A stretch of 64,000 nucleotides of DNA, from NCBI RefSeq assembly GCF_947494875.1, contig NZ_CANLWM010000001.1, positions 1-64,000 on the forward strand. The letters run 5' to 3'. Shown one piece after another: positions 26,043 to 34,086 of the stretch; the first letter of the stretch is position 1; each line of letters opens with the position of its first letter. The stretch comes from an uncultured Williamsia sp. (GTDB lineage Bacteria; Actinomycetota; Actinomycetes; Mycobacteriales; Mycobacteriaceae). A model generated the notes under the pieces. The model searched no databases, was not told where the DNA came from, and worked only from the letters and a program-made list of their open reading frames with translations. Both the position numbers and the translations under genes were made by a program.

Positions 26043-26078
26043 CGTGCACCTCCATGTCGGACGACTTCGTCGTCGTCG

Positions 26079-26120
26079 ATCGTGACAATTGATGTTGTCG
26101 TCAACGTTCATTGTCACGAT
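26079..26120. promoter_or_regulatory. Tandem operator upstream of the AurF-like gene
   Basis: ATCGTGACAAT (26079-26089) and ATTGTCACGAT (26110-26120) form a perfect 11-bp inverted repeat. The space between contains two more half-sites, so the block reads as two adjacent TGACAA-N6-TTG(T/A)C palindromes. It lies 37-78 bp upstream of the minus-strand start. A TetR-like repressor is the likely binder; none is encoded next to it. The rest of the space to 26269 shows nothing else. Confidence 0.6.
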
Positions 26121-26269
26121 ACGACTCGGGTGCACACCTGTAAACCCACTGACGGGTGGTCGATCTGCACCGCCGTCAGTGATCTACGTCACCGGCGTCC
26201 GCGGTATTCCTGCGGGTCACAGCCGTCGCCGGGCGATCGGTGTGTGGACATCCAGACGTGGACCGGCGG

Positions 26270-27199
26270 CTACTGGTAGCTGACGTAGTCCGGCTGCGGT
26301 GCCAGCGCGAGAACCTGCGCCGGGTTCATGACTCCGATGTCCTGGCGGTAGAAGACCTTGAACCCGGGATGCATCCGCGGGTCGGTGAGTTCGCCGTACT
26401 TGCGCACCTTGGTGCCCGTCGTGCCGAAGCCGTCCGTGTGGGCGATCAGGGCGAGCTCCGGCGGGGTGAGGACGCCGGCACGTCCGGTGATCATGTCGGC
26501 CGTGAACTGGTGCAGTACCAATGGTTTCTGCGGCAGTCCGCCCCGGCGGGTGACGTCGGCGAGCCACGACACGACGGTGTTCACCTCCGCGGCGGAGACC
26601 GTCCCGATCTGCGTGCCGGGGACGACACCCCGCGGCATCCGCCACTCGGCGTCGAGCGCGAGGCCGACGTCGGGCTGGGTGAGGAAACGCTGCCACCGCT
26701 GGACCTGCGGCAGGAACGGGCACTGCCCGGGCTGCACGTCGAGGACGAGCATCTGGCGGTGGGCGCGCGCGGCGGCGAGGTAGCGGTCGACGTCGGCGTC
26801 GGCGATCGGGTGGGAGTAGCAGCCACCGGGGCCCGGTGTCGGGTCGGCGACGGTCACGATCATCTCCATGACGGGCAGCACCGGTCGGCCGGGCCGCGCG
26901 TAGGCGGCGGCCTGCTGTTCCAGCCGGTCGGCGGCCTGGTCGGGCGTGCCGACCCCCAGCGCACCCAGGCCGCCCCCGTCGTCGGTGCCGTAGAGCGCCA
27001 CGAGCCGGCGTTCCGGGAACAGGACCCGACCGCCGCGCGGCAGCTGCGCCGGCGAGGGTGCGGATGAACTCACCGTCGAGGCGGGGCGCGGCGTGGGGTC
27101 CGAGTCACCCGCGGGAGACGACCCGCACGCGGCGAGCGACAGACCGAACACGGCCACGGCCGCGACGACGACACCGCGAATTCCTCTGCCCCCGGTCAC
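26270..27199 (-). CDS. Lipoprotein of unknown function, possible TIM-barrel fold
   Basis: This protein of about 309 residues has a clean lipoprotein signal (MTGGRGIRGVVVAAVAVFGLSLAAC, lipobox LAAC) followed by a Ser/Thr/Pro-rich linker. The body has strand-like phrases RLVALYGT, MEMIVTVADP, MLVLDVQPGQ, VGLALDAEWRM and KPLVLHQF. These are spaced like the strands of a glycosidase-type barrel, but no catalytic motif is certain. GTG 27199 is used; GTG 27238 would add 13 Arg- and Pro-rich residues before the signal. It should be anchored to the outer face of the cytoplasmic membrane. I do not recognise the family. Confidence 0.75.
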   Translation of the reverse strand: MTGGRGIRGVVVAAVAVFGLSLAACGSSPAGDSDPTPRPASTVSSSAPSPAQLPRGGRVLFPERRLVALYGTDDGGGLGALGVGTPDQAADRLEQQAAAYARPGRPVLPVMEMIVTVADPTPGPGGCYSHPIADADVDRYLAAARAHRQMLVLDVQPGQCPFLPQVQRWQRFLTQPDVGLALDAEWRMPRGVVPGTQIGTVSAAEVNTVVSWLADVTRRGGLPQKPLVLHQFTADMITGRAGVLTPPELALIAHTDGFGTTGTKVRKYGELTDPRMHPGFKVFYRQDIGVMNPAQVLALAPQPDYVSYQ

Positions 27200-27250
27200 G
27201 ATCGGCGATGGTGCCACGCGGCGGGGCCGCGACGCCACCGGCGGGAGGTG

Positions 27251-27799
27251 TCAGAACCCCGCCACGCGGACCGGACGGACCAGGTCGTCCGGCGAGAGCC
27301 GGGAGACCTGGGACGCGAACCAGGGACTGAACGCCCACGGCGCCCGCTCGACGGCCGTCCACACGTCGGAGACGTCCGCCCATGCGTACTCGGCGACCTC
27401 GTCCGCGGACGGCGACACCTCACCGACGGGGCGTGCCGTGAACACCGGACAGATCTCGTTCTCGACGATCCCGCTCGCGTCCACGGCGCGGTAGCGGAAG
27501 TCGGGCAGGACGCAGCGCAGGTCGGCGACGGCGAAGCCGAGCTCTCGGGGCGCGTACCGATGCACGGCGTTCTCGGTGGACTCGTCGGGCCGGGGGTGGC
27601 CACAGAAGGAGTTGGTCCACACACCGGGCCAGGTTCGCTTGCTCAGCGCCCGACGCGTCATGAGGATCGCGCCGTCGTCGACGACGAGACACGAGAACGC
27701 GAGGTGCAGGGGCGTGTCCTCGGTGTGGACCGTCGTGCGGTCGGTGACACCCGTCGGCGTGCCCGAGTCGTCGGTGAGGACCACCAGATCTTCGTTCAT
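27251..27799 (-). CDS. idi: Isopentenyl-diphosphate delta-isomerase, type 1
   Basis: This 182-residue Nudix-fold enzyme interconverts IPP and DMAPP for isoprenoid synthesis. Catalytic Cys-66 lies in TNSFCGHP and the catalytic/metal glutamates in ENEI (113, 115). Metal histidines His-25, His-32 and His-68 match the E. coli enzyme closely in position. ATG 27799 gives the normal N-terminus. It is a single gene, divergent from a small membrane protein. Confidence 0.95.
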   Translation of the reverse strand: MNEDLVVLTDDSGTPTGVTDRTTVHTEDTPLHLAFSCLVVDDGAILMTRRALSKRTWPGVWTNSFCGHPRPDESTENAVHRYAPRELGFAVADLRCVLPDFRYRAVDASGIVENEICPVFTARPVGEVSPSADEVAEYAWADVSDVWTAVERAPWAFSPWFASQVSRLSPDDLVRPVRVAGF

Positions 27800-27981
27800 G
27801 TCTCCCGGCCGAGTCTCGCCTGCAGTTACTGGACTGATCGTACAGAGACGCGGAGCGTCGCACCGGGCCCGACGCCGGACCGAGACCTGCACGCCGCCGT
27901 CCGTCTCTGTTCGGCCGCACCTGCCCTCGCAGACCCCGAGCTCCTCGTCAGGCCCCCCGACCCGCTCGTAGCGTGGGTCGG

Positions 27982-28218
27982 GTGACCGATCCCGAGAAAG
28001 TCCCCGACCTCGAATCCGGCGGTGGCGCCGCACCAGGATCGACACCTCCTGCAGCGGAATCCACGTCCTGGGTCCACGACGACGCCGATCCGAGCGTGAC
28101 ACGACGCTTCCCGCCCGGCGGGCGGACGGGGAAGATCCTCGCGGCCGTCGTGGTGCTCGTCCTGCTCGCCTTCCTGATCGCCGGAGCGGTCAGCGTCGGG
28201 ATCAACTACGCGACCTGA
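27982..28218 (+). CDS. Small single-TM membrane protein
   Basis: A 78-residue protein: a polar N-terminal half (TDPEKVPDLESGGGAAPGS, then WVHDDADPSVTRRFPPGGRTGK) and one C-terminal TM helix (ILAAVVVLVLLAFLIAGAVSV). GTG 27982 follows TAGCGT at 27969-27974 by 7 nt, which suggests a leaderless transcript. The function is unknown. Confidence 0.65.
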   Translation: MTDPEKVPDLESGGGAAPGSTPPAAESTSWVHDDADPSVTRRFPPGGRTGKILAAVVVLVLLAFLIAGAVSVGINYAT

Positions 28219-28292
28219 CCGACCCGGCGGCCGAGCCGGGCGCCGGGCGGACGACCAGGGCACGCACGCTCCACCTTTGTTACGGTGAACAG

Positions 28293-28308
28293 GTTCGCGA
28301 TCGCGAAC
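28293..28308. promoter_or_regulatory. Perfect 16-bp palindrome upstream of a GGDEF gene
   Basis: GTTCGCGATCGCGAAC is fully self-complementary. TACGGT at 28281-28286 could be a -10 box, which would put the palindrome over the transcription start. No regulator gene adjoins it. Confidence 0.55.
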
Positions 28309-28360
28309 TTGTGACCAGCAATCGCACAGCGCCGTGGTGCGCACCGAGGGTCGAGCGGAG

Positions 28361-29413
28361 ATGCCAGCGTCTGGGTGGGGAACGATTCGGCGGACGCCGG
28401 AGCCGATGACGTGGGTTCCCTCCCGCGACAGAGTCATCGACGGGCCGGTTCGCGTGACGACAGCGATGGCGTGCGTCAGCTTCGCCGGGTGGGCCGCGTT
28501 GGCGGCGTCGGCCGATCTGGGTGTCACCAGGACGAACACCTGGGTGTTGTGGGTTCTGGCCGGCGTCGCGATCGTGCTGGCTCTGGCGGCGGCGACCGCG
28601 CCGTCGACGTTCGAGGGGCGCGGCGCGGTGGCCTTCGTCGTCGTCGCAGACGTCGCCATCGCCGTCGGACTGTCCGCGGTGTCGGACGAGACACTGTCCA
28701 TCGTGGGGTGCTCACTTTTCATGTTCGTCGGCGCCTTCGCGGCCCTCCTCGTGGGTCGCGCCGCCATCCTCGCCCACGTCGCCATCTCCTCGGCGTGCCT
28801 CGTCGTCGTCGCGGCCGCGGCCCACCCCGGCGGACGCACCACGATCCTTCTGAGCCTCGCGACGTGGCTCGCCCTGGGTGTCCCTGTCGCCGTCCGCGCC
28901 CTCTGGCGCGACCTACGCCCGCGAGCCCAGCTGGCCTTCACCGACCCGCTCACCGGGGCGGCGAACCGCGCCGGACTGGAACGCAACTTCGTGTCCCTGC
29001 GCGCGCTCGCGCACCGCCGGGGACTCGCCGTCGCCGTGGTCATCGCCGACATCGACCGGTTCAAGAGCGTCAACGACGTCCACGGGCATGCGATCGGGGA
29101 CGCGGTCATCGGTGAGGCCGCGCGGATCCTGTTCCACCATTTCGGGGCCGGGGCGACGGTGGCCCGCCACGGCGGCGAGGAGTTCACCGTCCTGGTCGCC
29201 GGGCATCCGGGCGATCTGCGCTACCGCGTGGCCTCGTTGCCGACCGCCACACAAGGTGAGCAGGGACCGCAGGTCACGATGAGCGTCGGCGCGGCGTGGT
29301 GCCGCGTCGACGTGGAATCGACCGATTGCCTGTGGCGCGCGGTCGGCACGGCGGACGCCGCGATGTACGAGGCCAAGGCGCACGGCGGGAACTCCTGCGT
29401 CAGCAGGCTCTGA
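28361..29413 (+). CDS. Membrane-anchored GGDEF diguanylate cyclase
   Basis: This protein of about 350 residues has six hydrophobic segments in the first ~190 residues, a MASE-like membrane sensor with no named family. A GGDEF domain follows, with DPLTGAANRAG, VVIADIDRFKSVNDVHGHAIGDAVI and HGGEEF, an active variant of the signature. It should make cyclic di-GMP at the membrane. No RxxD site is seen. The start is uncertain between GTG 28334, ATG 28361 and ATG 28406; GAGCGGAG just before 28361 tips the choice. It has the same design as the gene at 34087, so the two are probably paralogues. Confidence 0.82.
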   Translation: MPASGWGTIRRTPEPMTWVPSRDRVIDGPVRVTTAMACVSFAGWAALAASADLGVTRTNTWVLWVLAGVAIVLALAAATAPSTFEGRGAVAFVVVADVAIAVGLSAVSDETLSIVGCSLFMFVGAFAALLVGRAAILAHVAISSACLVVVAAAAHPGGRTTILLSLATWLALGVPVAVRALWRDLRPRAQLAFTDPLTGAANRAGLERNFVSLRALAHRRGLAVAVVIADIDRFKSVNDVHGHAIGDAVIGEAARILFHHFGAGATVARHGGEEFTVLVAGHPGDLRYRVASLPTATQGEQGPQVTMSVGAAWCRVDVESTDCLWRAVGTADAAMYEAKAHGGNSCVSRL

Positions 29414-29444
29414 CCCGGTCGACAATCGCGTCGGGGTCGCCGCC

Positions 29445-29843
29445 TCAGGCGGGTTCGCGCAGTTTGCTGAACGACACGACCACGTCGCGACCGTCGGGAC
29501 AGTCCTTGCCGGCGACGTCGACGTGGTCCACCGAGGCGTTGACCACCTGCCATCCCACGCCCACGCCGAGGTGGCGTCGACCGGCCTCGACGCGCCCGCG
29601 GATCTCGCCGTCAGCGGCGTGCGGCCCGGTGATCACAGAGCACGTGAGCGAGTGGCGGTGGTCGGACCGCTCGACGATCTGATCGCAGATCTCCGTCACG
29701 GCCACGACGAGGTCGAACGTCGACTCGACGCTGAAATCGACACGCAGGAGCAAGGTCTCGAGCATCGCCCGTATCACACCGACCCGGTGAGGTGCCACGG
29801 TCACCGTCACCATCGCCGACGACCGTGTCCAGTCGTCGTCCAC
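29445..29843 (-). CDS. Anti-sigma factor, RsbW-like ATPase fold
   Basis: This 132-residue protein resembles the GHKL ATPase/kinase anti-sigma factors of the RsbW/UsfX group. The helix FDLVVAVTEICDQIVERS corresponds to the N-box and LGVGVGWQVVNASVDHVDV to the glycine-rich lid. The usual N-box Asn is Gln here and no clear DxGxG is present, so ATP binding or kinase activity may be altered. It probably binds SigF encoded 1.7 kb away. A SigF-pattern promoter drives it, which would give negative feedback. Confidence 0.72.
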   Translation of the reverse strand: MDDDWTRSSAMVTVTVAPHRVGVIRAMLETLLLRVDFSVESTFDLVVAVTEICDQIVERSDHRHSLTCSVITGPHAADGEIRGRVEAGRRHLGVGVGWQVVNASVDHVDVAGKDCPDGRDVVVSFSKLREPA

Positions 29844-29914
29844 ATGGACTCCTCCCGTCGCAGGGCTTCGGTCACTGCGAACCGTGGTTATGGATCGTTC
29901 GGTCGCAGTGGCGA

Positions 29915-29938
29915 TACCCGACCCGCACGACGTGAAAC
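29915..29938 (-). promoter_or_regulatory. SigF-type promoter for the anti-sigma gene
   Basis: On the minus strand GTTT (29938-29935), 15 bp, GGGTA (29919-29915): an exact match to the mycobacterial SigF pattern GTTT-N15-17-GGGTA, about 65 nt upstream of the anti-sigma start. Confidence 0.75.
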
Positions 29939-29954
29939 CTCGACGACGGGAGTC

Positions 29955-29978
29955 GTTTACGTACCCGGGAGGTGGGTA
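29955..29978 (+). promoter_or_regulatory. SigF-type promoter for the FAD-Rieske gene
   Basis: GTTT (29955-29958), 15 bp, GGGTA (29974-29978). It lies back-to-back with the minus-strand promoter, 16 bp between them, and about 30 bp before the ATG at 30009. Confidence 0.78.
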
Positions 29979-30008
29979 GCTGGCTGTGCAGACGACGTGA
30001 GGGAGACG

Positions 30009-31541
30009 ATGACATCACTCTGGCTCGAGAACCGTGGTCGTGCCGCGGCTCCGATGCGCCAGGCCGACGACCTCGAGGGGTCCCGGTTCGACCACGTCGT
30101 GGTCGGAGCGGGGATCACCGGCATGGTGACGGCCGTCCTGCTGGCGCGTGTCGGCGGGAGCGTCGCGGTGCTCGAGGCCCGACATCTCGGCGCGGTGACC
30201 ACCGGACACACCACCGGGAAGGTGAGCCTCCTGCAGGGGACACGCCTGTCGACGATCGCCCGGCGGCACGACGACGCGGTCGTCGCGGCCTACGTCGACG
30301 CCAACCGGGAGGGCATGCAGTGGCTGCTGCGGTTCTGCGCCGACCACGACATCCCCGTCGACCGCGAGACCGCACTGACCTACGCGACGGGTGAGGACGA
30401 CGCGGACACCGTCGTCGCCGAACACCGCGCGGCGCGTGCCGCCGGGCTCGACGTGGAGATCGTCGGCGACACCGACCTGCCCTTCGACGTGGCCGCGGCG
30501 GTGTCCCTGCCGGACCAGGCCCAGTTCGACCCGATGCCGGTCCTCGACGCCCTCGCCGACGACCTGCGCGCACACGGCGGCGTCCTCGTGGAGGGCGTGC
30601 GGGTCCATGGGACCGGCTCACCGTTCCCGGGACTGCCCGGCGTGCTCCCCCGCGGGGACGTGACCGTCCGGACCGACCGCGGCCGGGTACGGGCGGCCAC
30701 CATGACCCTGGCGACCGGCGCACCGACGCTGGACCGCGGCGCCCACTTCGCACGTCTCACCGCGCAGCGGTCCTACGGTGCGGTGTTCTCCCTCGACGAC
30801 GAGCGCATCCCGCGGTCGATGTCGCTGGCAGCGGGATCCCCGTCGGTCTCGCTGCGGTACGCCTGGCGGCCGTCGCCGGACGGTTCCGAGCGCGTGCTGA
30901 TGGTCGGCGGCTTCGGCCACGAGACGGGCCGGACGTCGTCGGAGCGCTCCCACACCGACGACCTGATCCGCTGGACCCGCAGCACCTTCCCCGGCGCCGA
31001 ACTGCGGAACCTGTGGTCGGCCCAGGACTACTCGTCGGTGGACGAACTGCCTGTCGTCGGTCCGGTGATCCCGGGCGACGACCGGATCCTGGTGGCGACC
31101 GGCTTCGCCAAGTGGGGCATGACGAACGGTGCCGCCGCGGCGCTGGCGTGCAGTGGCCGCATCCTCGGCGCCGACATGCCGTGGGCGACGGTGTACCGCT
31201 CGTGGCGGCCGTCGCAGGTCACCTCGGTCGCGTCCGCGGCGCAGATGAACGCCTCCGTCGCGCGCCACATGGTGACGGGATGGGCGTCGGCGCTCGGTCG
31301 CACCGCGGACCGCACGCCGTCGGCGGACGGGGACGCGACGGTCGGTCGAGCCGGCGTCCGACCCGTGGGGCGGTGCCGGGTGGACGGGACCGAGTCGACG
31401 GTGACACCGGTGTGCACCCACCTCGGCGGCATCCTGCACTGGAACGACGCCGAGCAGAGCTGGGACTGTCCGCTGCACGGATCACGCTTCGGCCCCGACG
31501 GCGACGTCCTCGAGGGTCCGGCGACGCGACACCTCCCCTGA
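30009..31541 (+). CDS. FAD-dependent oxidoreductase with C-terminal Rieske domain
   Basis: This 510-residue protein has a DAO-type FAD domain (VVVGAGITGMVTAVLLAR near residue 28) and a long substrate domain. The C-terminal Rieske [2Fe-2S] module has Cys-469, His-471, Cys-487 and His-490 (CTHLGG...CPLHG). It resembles the DadA-like/YhfW type, a family with unknown substrates. ATG 30009 follows GGGAG. It has a SigF-pattern promoter and lies between the anti-sigma and sigF genes, so it is probably part of the general stress response. Confidence 0.88.
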   Translation: MTSLWLENRGRAAAPMRQADDLEGSRFDHVVVGAGITGMVTAVLLARVGGSVAVLEARHLGAVTTGHTTGKVSLLQGTRLSTIARRHDDAVVAAYVDANREGMQWLLRFCADHDIPVDRETALTYATGEDDADTVVAEHRAARAAGLDVEIVGDTDLPFDVAAAVSLPDQAQFDPMPVLDALADDLRAHGGVLVEGVRVHGTGSPFPGLPGVLPRGDVTVRTDRGRVRAATMTLATGAPTLDRGAHFARLTAQRSYGAVFSLDDERIPRSMSLAAGSPSVSLRYAWRPSPDGSERVLMVGGFGHETGRTSSERSHTDDLIRWTRSTFPGAELRNLWSAQDYSSVDELPVVGPVIPGDDRILVATGFAKWGMTNGAAAALACSGRILGADMPWATVYRSWRPSQVTSVASAAQMNASVARHMVTGWASALGRTADRTPSADGDATVGRAGVRPVGRCRVDGTESTVTPVCTHLGGILHWNDAEQSWDCPLHGSRFGPDGDVLEGPATRHLP

Positions 31542-31557
31542 GGGGACGCCGACGGCC

Positions 31558-32403
31558 TCAGGCCGCGCCGACCGTCCACCCGTCGTCGACGGACGGGTCG
31601 CGCACGCCCTCCCGGAGTCGGACCAGCGTGGCCGAGAGTATCCGCGACACGTGCATCTGTGAGATCCCGACCTCCCGGGCGATCTGCGACTGCGACATCG
31701 AGTCGAAGTAGCGCAGCACGAGGATCCTGCGCTCACGGGCGGGCAGGGCGTCGATGACCGGGCGCACCGACACGAGCTCGTCGACCTGTCCGATCCGCTC
31801 GTCCCGGCTGCCCAGGGTCTCCCGGATGCTGGGGGTCGCGGAGTCGCCGCCGAACTCCGCGTCGATGGAGGTCGTGTGGTACGAGGCGCCGGCGACGAGC
31901 CCGTCGATGACGTCGTCGACGGCCAGGCCGGTCTCGGCCGCGATCTCCGACGGCCGCGGCGACCGACCCAGACGCTGTGACAACGCGTCCGAGACACGGG
32001 TGATCTGGAGATAGTTCTCCTTGGTGCGCCGGGGAACCCGCATGCACCACGCGGCGTCCCGGAAGTACCGGCGGACCTCACCCATCACCGTGGGGACCGC
32101 GAACGACAGGAAGTCGCTGCCCCGCTCGGGGTCGTATCGGTCGATCGCGTTGACCAGGCCGACCCGCGCGACCTGGACGAGGTCATCGTACGGCTCGCCC
32201 CGCCCGCCGAATCGACGCGCGACATGATCTGCCAGCGGAAGGCATCGCGCGATGACACTGTCGCGCAGTCGTTCTCGGTCACGCCCGCCGGCCGCGGCCA
32301 CCCTCGCAAGCACCTCGGGCACGTCGGCGTAGTCGTCGTCGTGACTGCGCGAGCGCGTGGACGCGGGTCGGACGGGAGAGCCGGGGGAATCGTTGGAAAT
32401 CAT
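31558..32403 (-). CDS. sigF: Alternative sigma factor, SigF/SigB family
   Basis: This 281-residue group 3 sigma factor has region 2 YDDLVQVARVGLVNAIDRYDPERGSDFLSFAVPTVMGEVRRYFRD, region 3 RLGRSPRPSEIAAETGL, and region 4 VLRYFDSMSQSQIAREVGISQMHVSRIL. This pattern is that of the stress sigma factors SigF (mycobacteria) and SigB (Streptomyces, Bacillus). It should recognise GTTT-N15-17-GGGTA promoters, several of which lie close by. It is not co-transcribed with its probable anti-sigma factor, unlike usfX-sigF in mycobacteria. Confidence 0.92.
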   Translation of the reverse strand: MISNDSPGSPVRPASTRSRSHDDDYADVPEVLARVAAAGGRDRERLRDSVIARCLPLADHVARRFGGRGEPYDDLVQVARVGLVNAIDRYDPERGSDFLSFAVPTVMGEVRRYFRDAAWCMRVPRRTKENYLQITRVSDALSQRLGRSPRPSEIAAETGLAVDDVIDGLVAGASYHTTSIDAEFGGDSATPSIRETLGSRDERIGQVDELVSVRPVIDALPARERRILVLRYFDSMSQSQIAREVGISQMHVSRILSATLVRLREGVRDPSVDDGWTVGAA

Positions 32404-32753
32404 GAATCACCCTGTTTCTGGGTTGATCTCGGATTCGGCGCGGTGGTCCGGTGTCGCGTCCCGGGTGGGTGCGGCGACGACCGACAGAATGGGTGTGCGC
32501 ACCTCTAGCGCCGGCGACCGGTGAGATGCAGGGCTTCCAACTGAACCGTGCGTCCGGTCTCCCCTTGATCGTCGCACGTTCTGGCCGATCTGAACACCCT
32601 TCGGGCCGCCCCATCAGGTCACGAAGGAGCACGGATCAGCCCTCACCACGGTCGGTGGGTGACGGATTCGACACAGGGTCGTGCCTGCGGTACCGGCTGC
32701 ATGGTGTGCGGTGCGCGCGCACACGGATCGCGCACGCGTGCAGCGCAGACTGC
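32404..32753. other. Intergenic stretch upstream of sigF (350 bp)
   Basis: No protein-coding frame here is convincing. I find no GTTT...GGGTA match for sigF itself. A hairpin at 32704-32724 probably belongs to the SDR gene. Promoter elements for sigF must lie here but cannot be singled out. Confidence 0.5.
32704..32724 (-). terminator. Possible terminator of the SDR gene
   Basis: GTGTGCG/CGCACAC arms with a 7-nt GC-rich loop, about 30 bp after the SDR stop codon; no U-run. Confidence 0.4.
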
Positions 32754-33602
32754 TCAGCCGGGCAGCGTCTCGCCGCCGATCGGTGCGAGGACCTCTCCGG
32801 AGTAGTACGAGGACATCGTCCGTGCGGCGAAGAAGACGAACGACGGGGCGATCTCGTCGGCCCGCGCGGCCCTGCCGTACGGCACCTGGGCACCGAACTC
32901 GGCGACCTGCTCCACCGGCATGGTCGCCGGGATCAGAGGCGTCCAGACCGGTCCGGGCGCAACACAGTTCACGCGGATGTCGCGCTCGAGCAGAGACTGT
33001 GCGAGGGAGTACGTGAGCGCGGTCACCGCGCCCTTGGCGGCCGAGTAGTCGATGAGGGTCTTGTTGCCCCGCAACCCGTTGATCGATCCGGTGTTGATGA
33101 TGGCCCCGCCGCCCGTCAGATGCTCCACGGCCGCGCGGGTGACGTGGAAGAAGCTGTGGATGTTCACGTCGAACGTGCGGTACCACTGCTCGGGGGTGAG
33201 CTCGAGGAAGTCGTCGACAGGGTTCTGGAAGGCGACGTTGTTGACGAGGACGTCGAGTCCACCCAACGTCTCCACGGTCTGCGTGACCACGTCGCGGCAG
33301 TGCTGGGGGTCGGCCAGGTCGCCCTCGATCGAGTGCGCTCGTCGACCTTGCGCAGTGATGAGGTCGCAGGTGTGCGAGGCGTCCTCGGGCTCGGCAAGGT
33401 GGGCGATGACGACGTCGGCGCCCTCCTTGGCGAACGCGACGGCGACCGCGCGGCCGATACCGGAGTCACCACCCGTCACCAACGCCCGCTTGCCGGCGAG
33501 CAGACCGCGCCCCTCGTAGTGCCGCATCTCGTCGTGCGGCTGCTCCGACATGTCGGCGGTGTGGCCGGGGTAGTCGATGGTCTCCTCGGGGTGCTCACTC
33601 AT
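32754..33602 (-). CDS. SDR-family oxidoreductase (general-stress type)
   Basis: This 282-residue classical SDR has the cofactor motif TGGDSGIG (43-50), NNVAFQ, catalytic Ser-173, Tyr-186 and Lys-190 (YSAAK). The long N-terminal extension (EETIDYPGHTADMSEQPHDEMRHYEG) is shared with stress-induced dehydrogenases of the Bacillus GsiB/YdaD kind. A weak SigF-like promoter (GTTT-N16-GGGCA) lies 12-36 bp upstream, which fits that role. The substrate is unknown. Confidence 0.87.
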   Translation of the reverse strand: MSEHPEETIDYPGHTADMSEQPHDEMRHYEGRGLLAGKRALVTGGDSGIGRAVAVAFAKEGADVVIAHLAEPEDASHTCDLITAQGRRAHSIEGDLADPQHCRDVVTQTVETLGGLDVLVNNVAFQNPVDDFLELTPEQWYRTFDVNIHSFFHVTRAAVEHLTGGGAIINTGSINGLRGNKTLIDYSAAKGAVTALTYSLAQSLLERDIRVNCVAPGPVWTPLIPATMPVEQVAEFGAQVPYGRAARADEIAPSFVFFAARTMSSYYSGEVLAPIGGETLPG

Positions 33603-33613
33603 GTCCGGCAGGC

Positions 33614-33638
33614 TGCCCCGACGCGGCCGGCGCCAAAC
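33614..33638 (-). promoter_or_regulatory. Weak SigF-like promoter for the SDR gene
   Basis: Minus strand GTTT (33638-33635), 16 bp, GGGCA (33618-33614): one mismatch to GGGTA. It lies 12 bp upstream of the start codon, so transcription would begin almost at the ATG. Confidence 0.4.
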
Positions 33639-33669
33639 CTCCTGCGGCGGCGAGTGAGTCCGCGCTCGG

Positions 33670-33936
33670 TCAGCGGGGCAGCGCCCCGAACGCGACGGTC
33701 AGCAACACCAGGGCCAGGACGAGGAGCCCCACGATCACCATGACGCCACCGTGCTCGCCGAGCAGCAGTCGTTCGGGGTCGAACGCGTCGACGCGGTCGG
33801 TGTCACCGGACGCGGCTGTGATGCCGGCGCCGAAGGGCACGGATGCCGACATGGGGGCCGGCGCCGACGCGGCGGCGTCGAGCGTGACCATGCCGTCGTC
33901 GCCAGGGTCTGGCAGGGAATCGGGGAGCGTGTGCAT
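33670..33936 (-). CDS. Small membrane protein
   Basis: An 88-residue protein: a long Pro/Ala/Asp-rich N-terminal part and one C-terminal TM helix (GGVMVIVGLLVLALVLLTVAFGAL). ATG 33936 is chosen for GGAGGG 9 nt before it. The layout resembles the small protein at 27982. The function is unknown. Confidence 0.65.
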   Translation of the reverse strand: MHTLPDSLPDPGDDGMVTLDAAASAPAPMSASVPFGAGITAASGDTDRVDAFDPERLLLGEHGGVMVIVGLLVLALVLLTVAFGALPR

Positions 33937-34086
33937 CGGGGGTCCCTCCACAAGACAGGTGGGCCGGACTCCGGTGTCTGCATCCGACGGAACTCCCTGA
34001 GCCTATGTATCCGATGCTGACGCGAACGAATCCTGAGCGGGTCTGCGCCCCGATCGATACTGCCGCCGGCTCAGGTCACGAAAAGG

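Noticed and set aside
24294-26279. Long plus-strand frame antisense to the AurF-fprB operon
   Set aside because: Same reason: no domain, Arg/Val/Asp-rich, while the minus strand encodes two complete enzymes.
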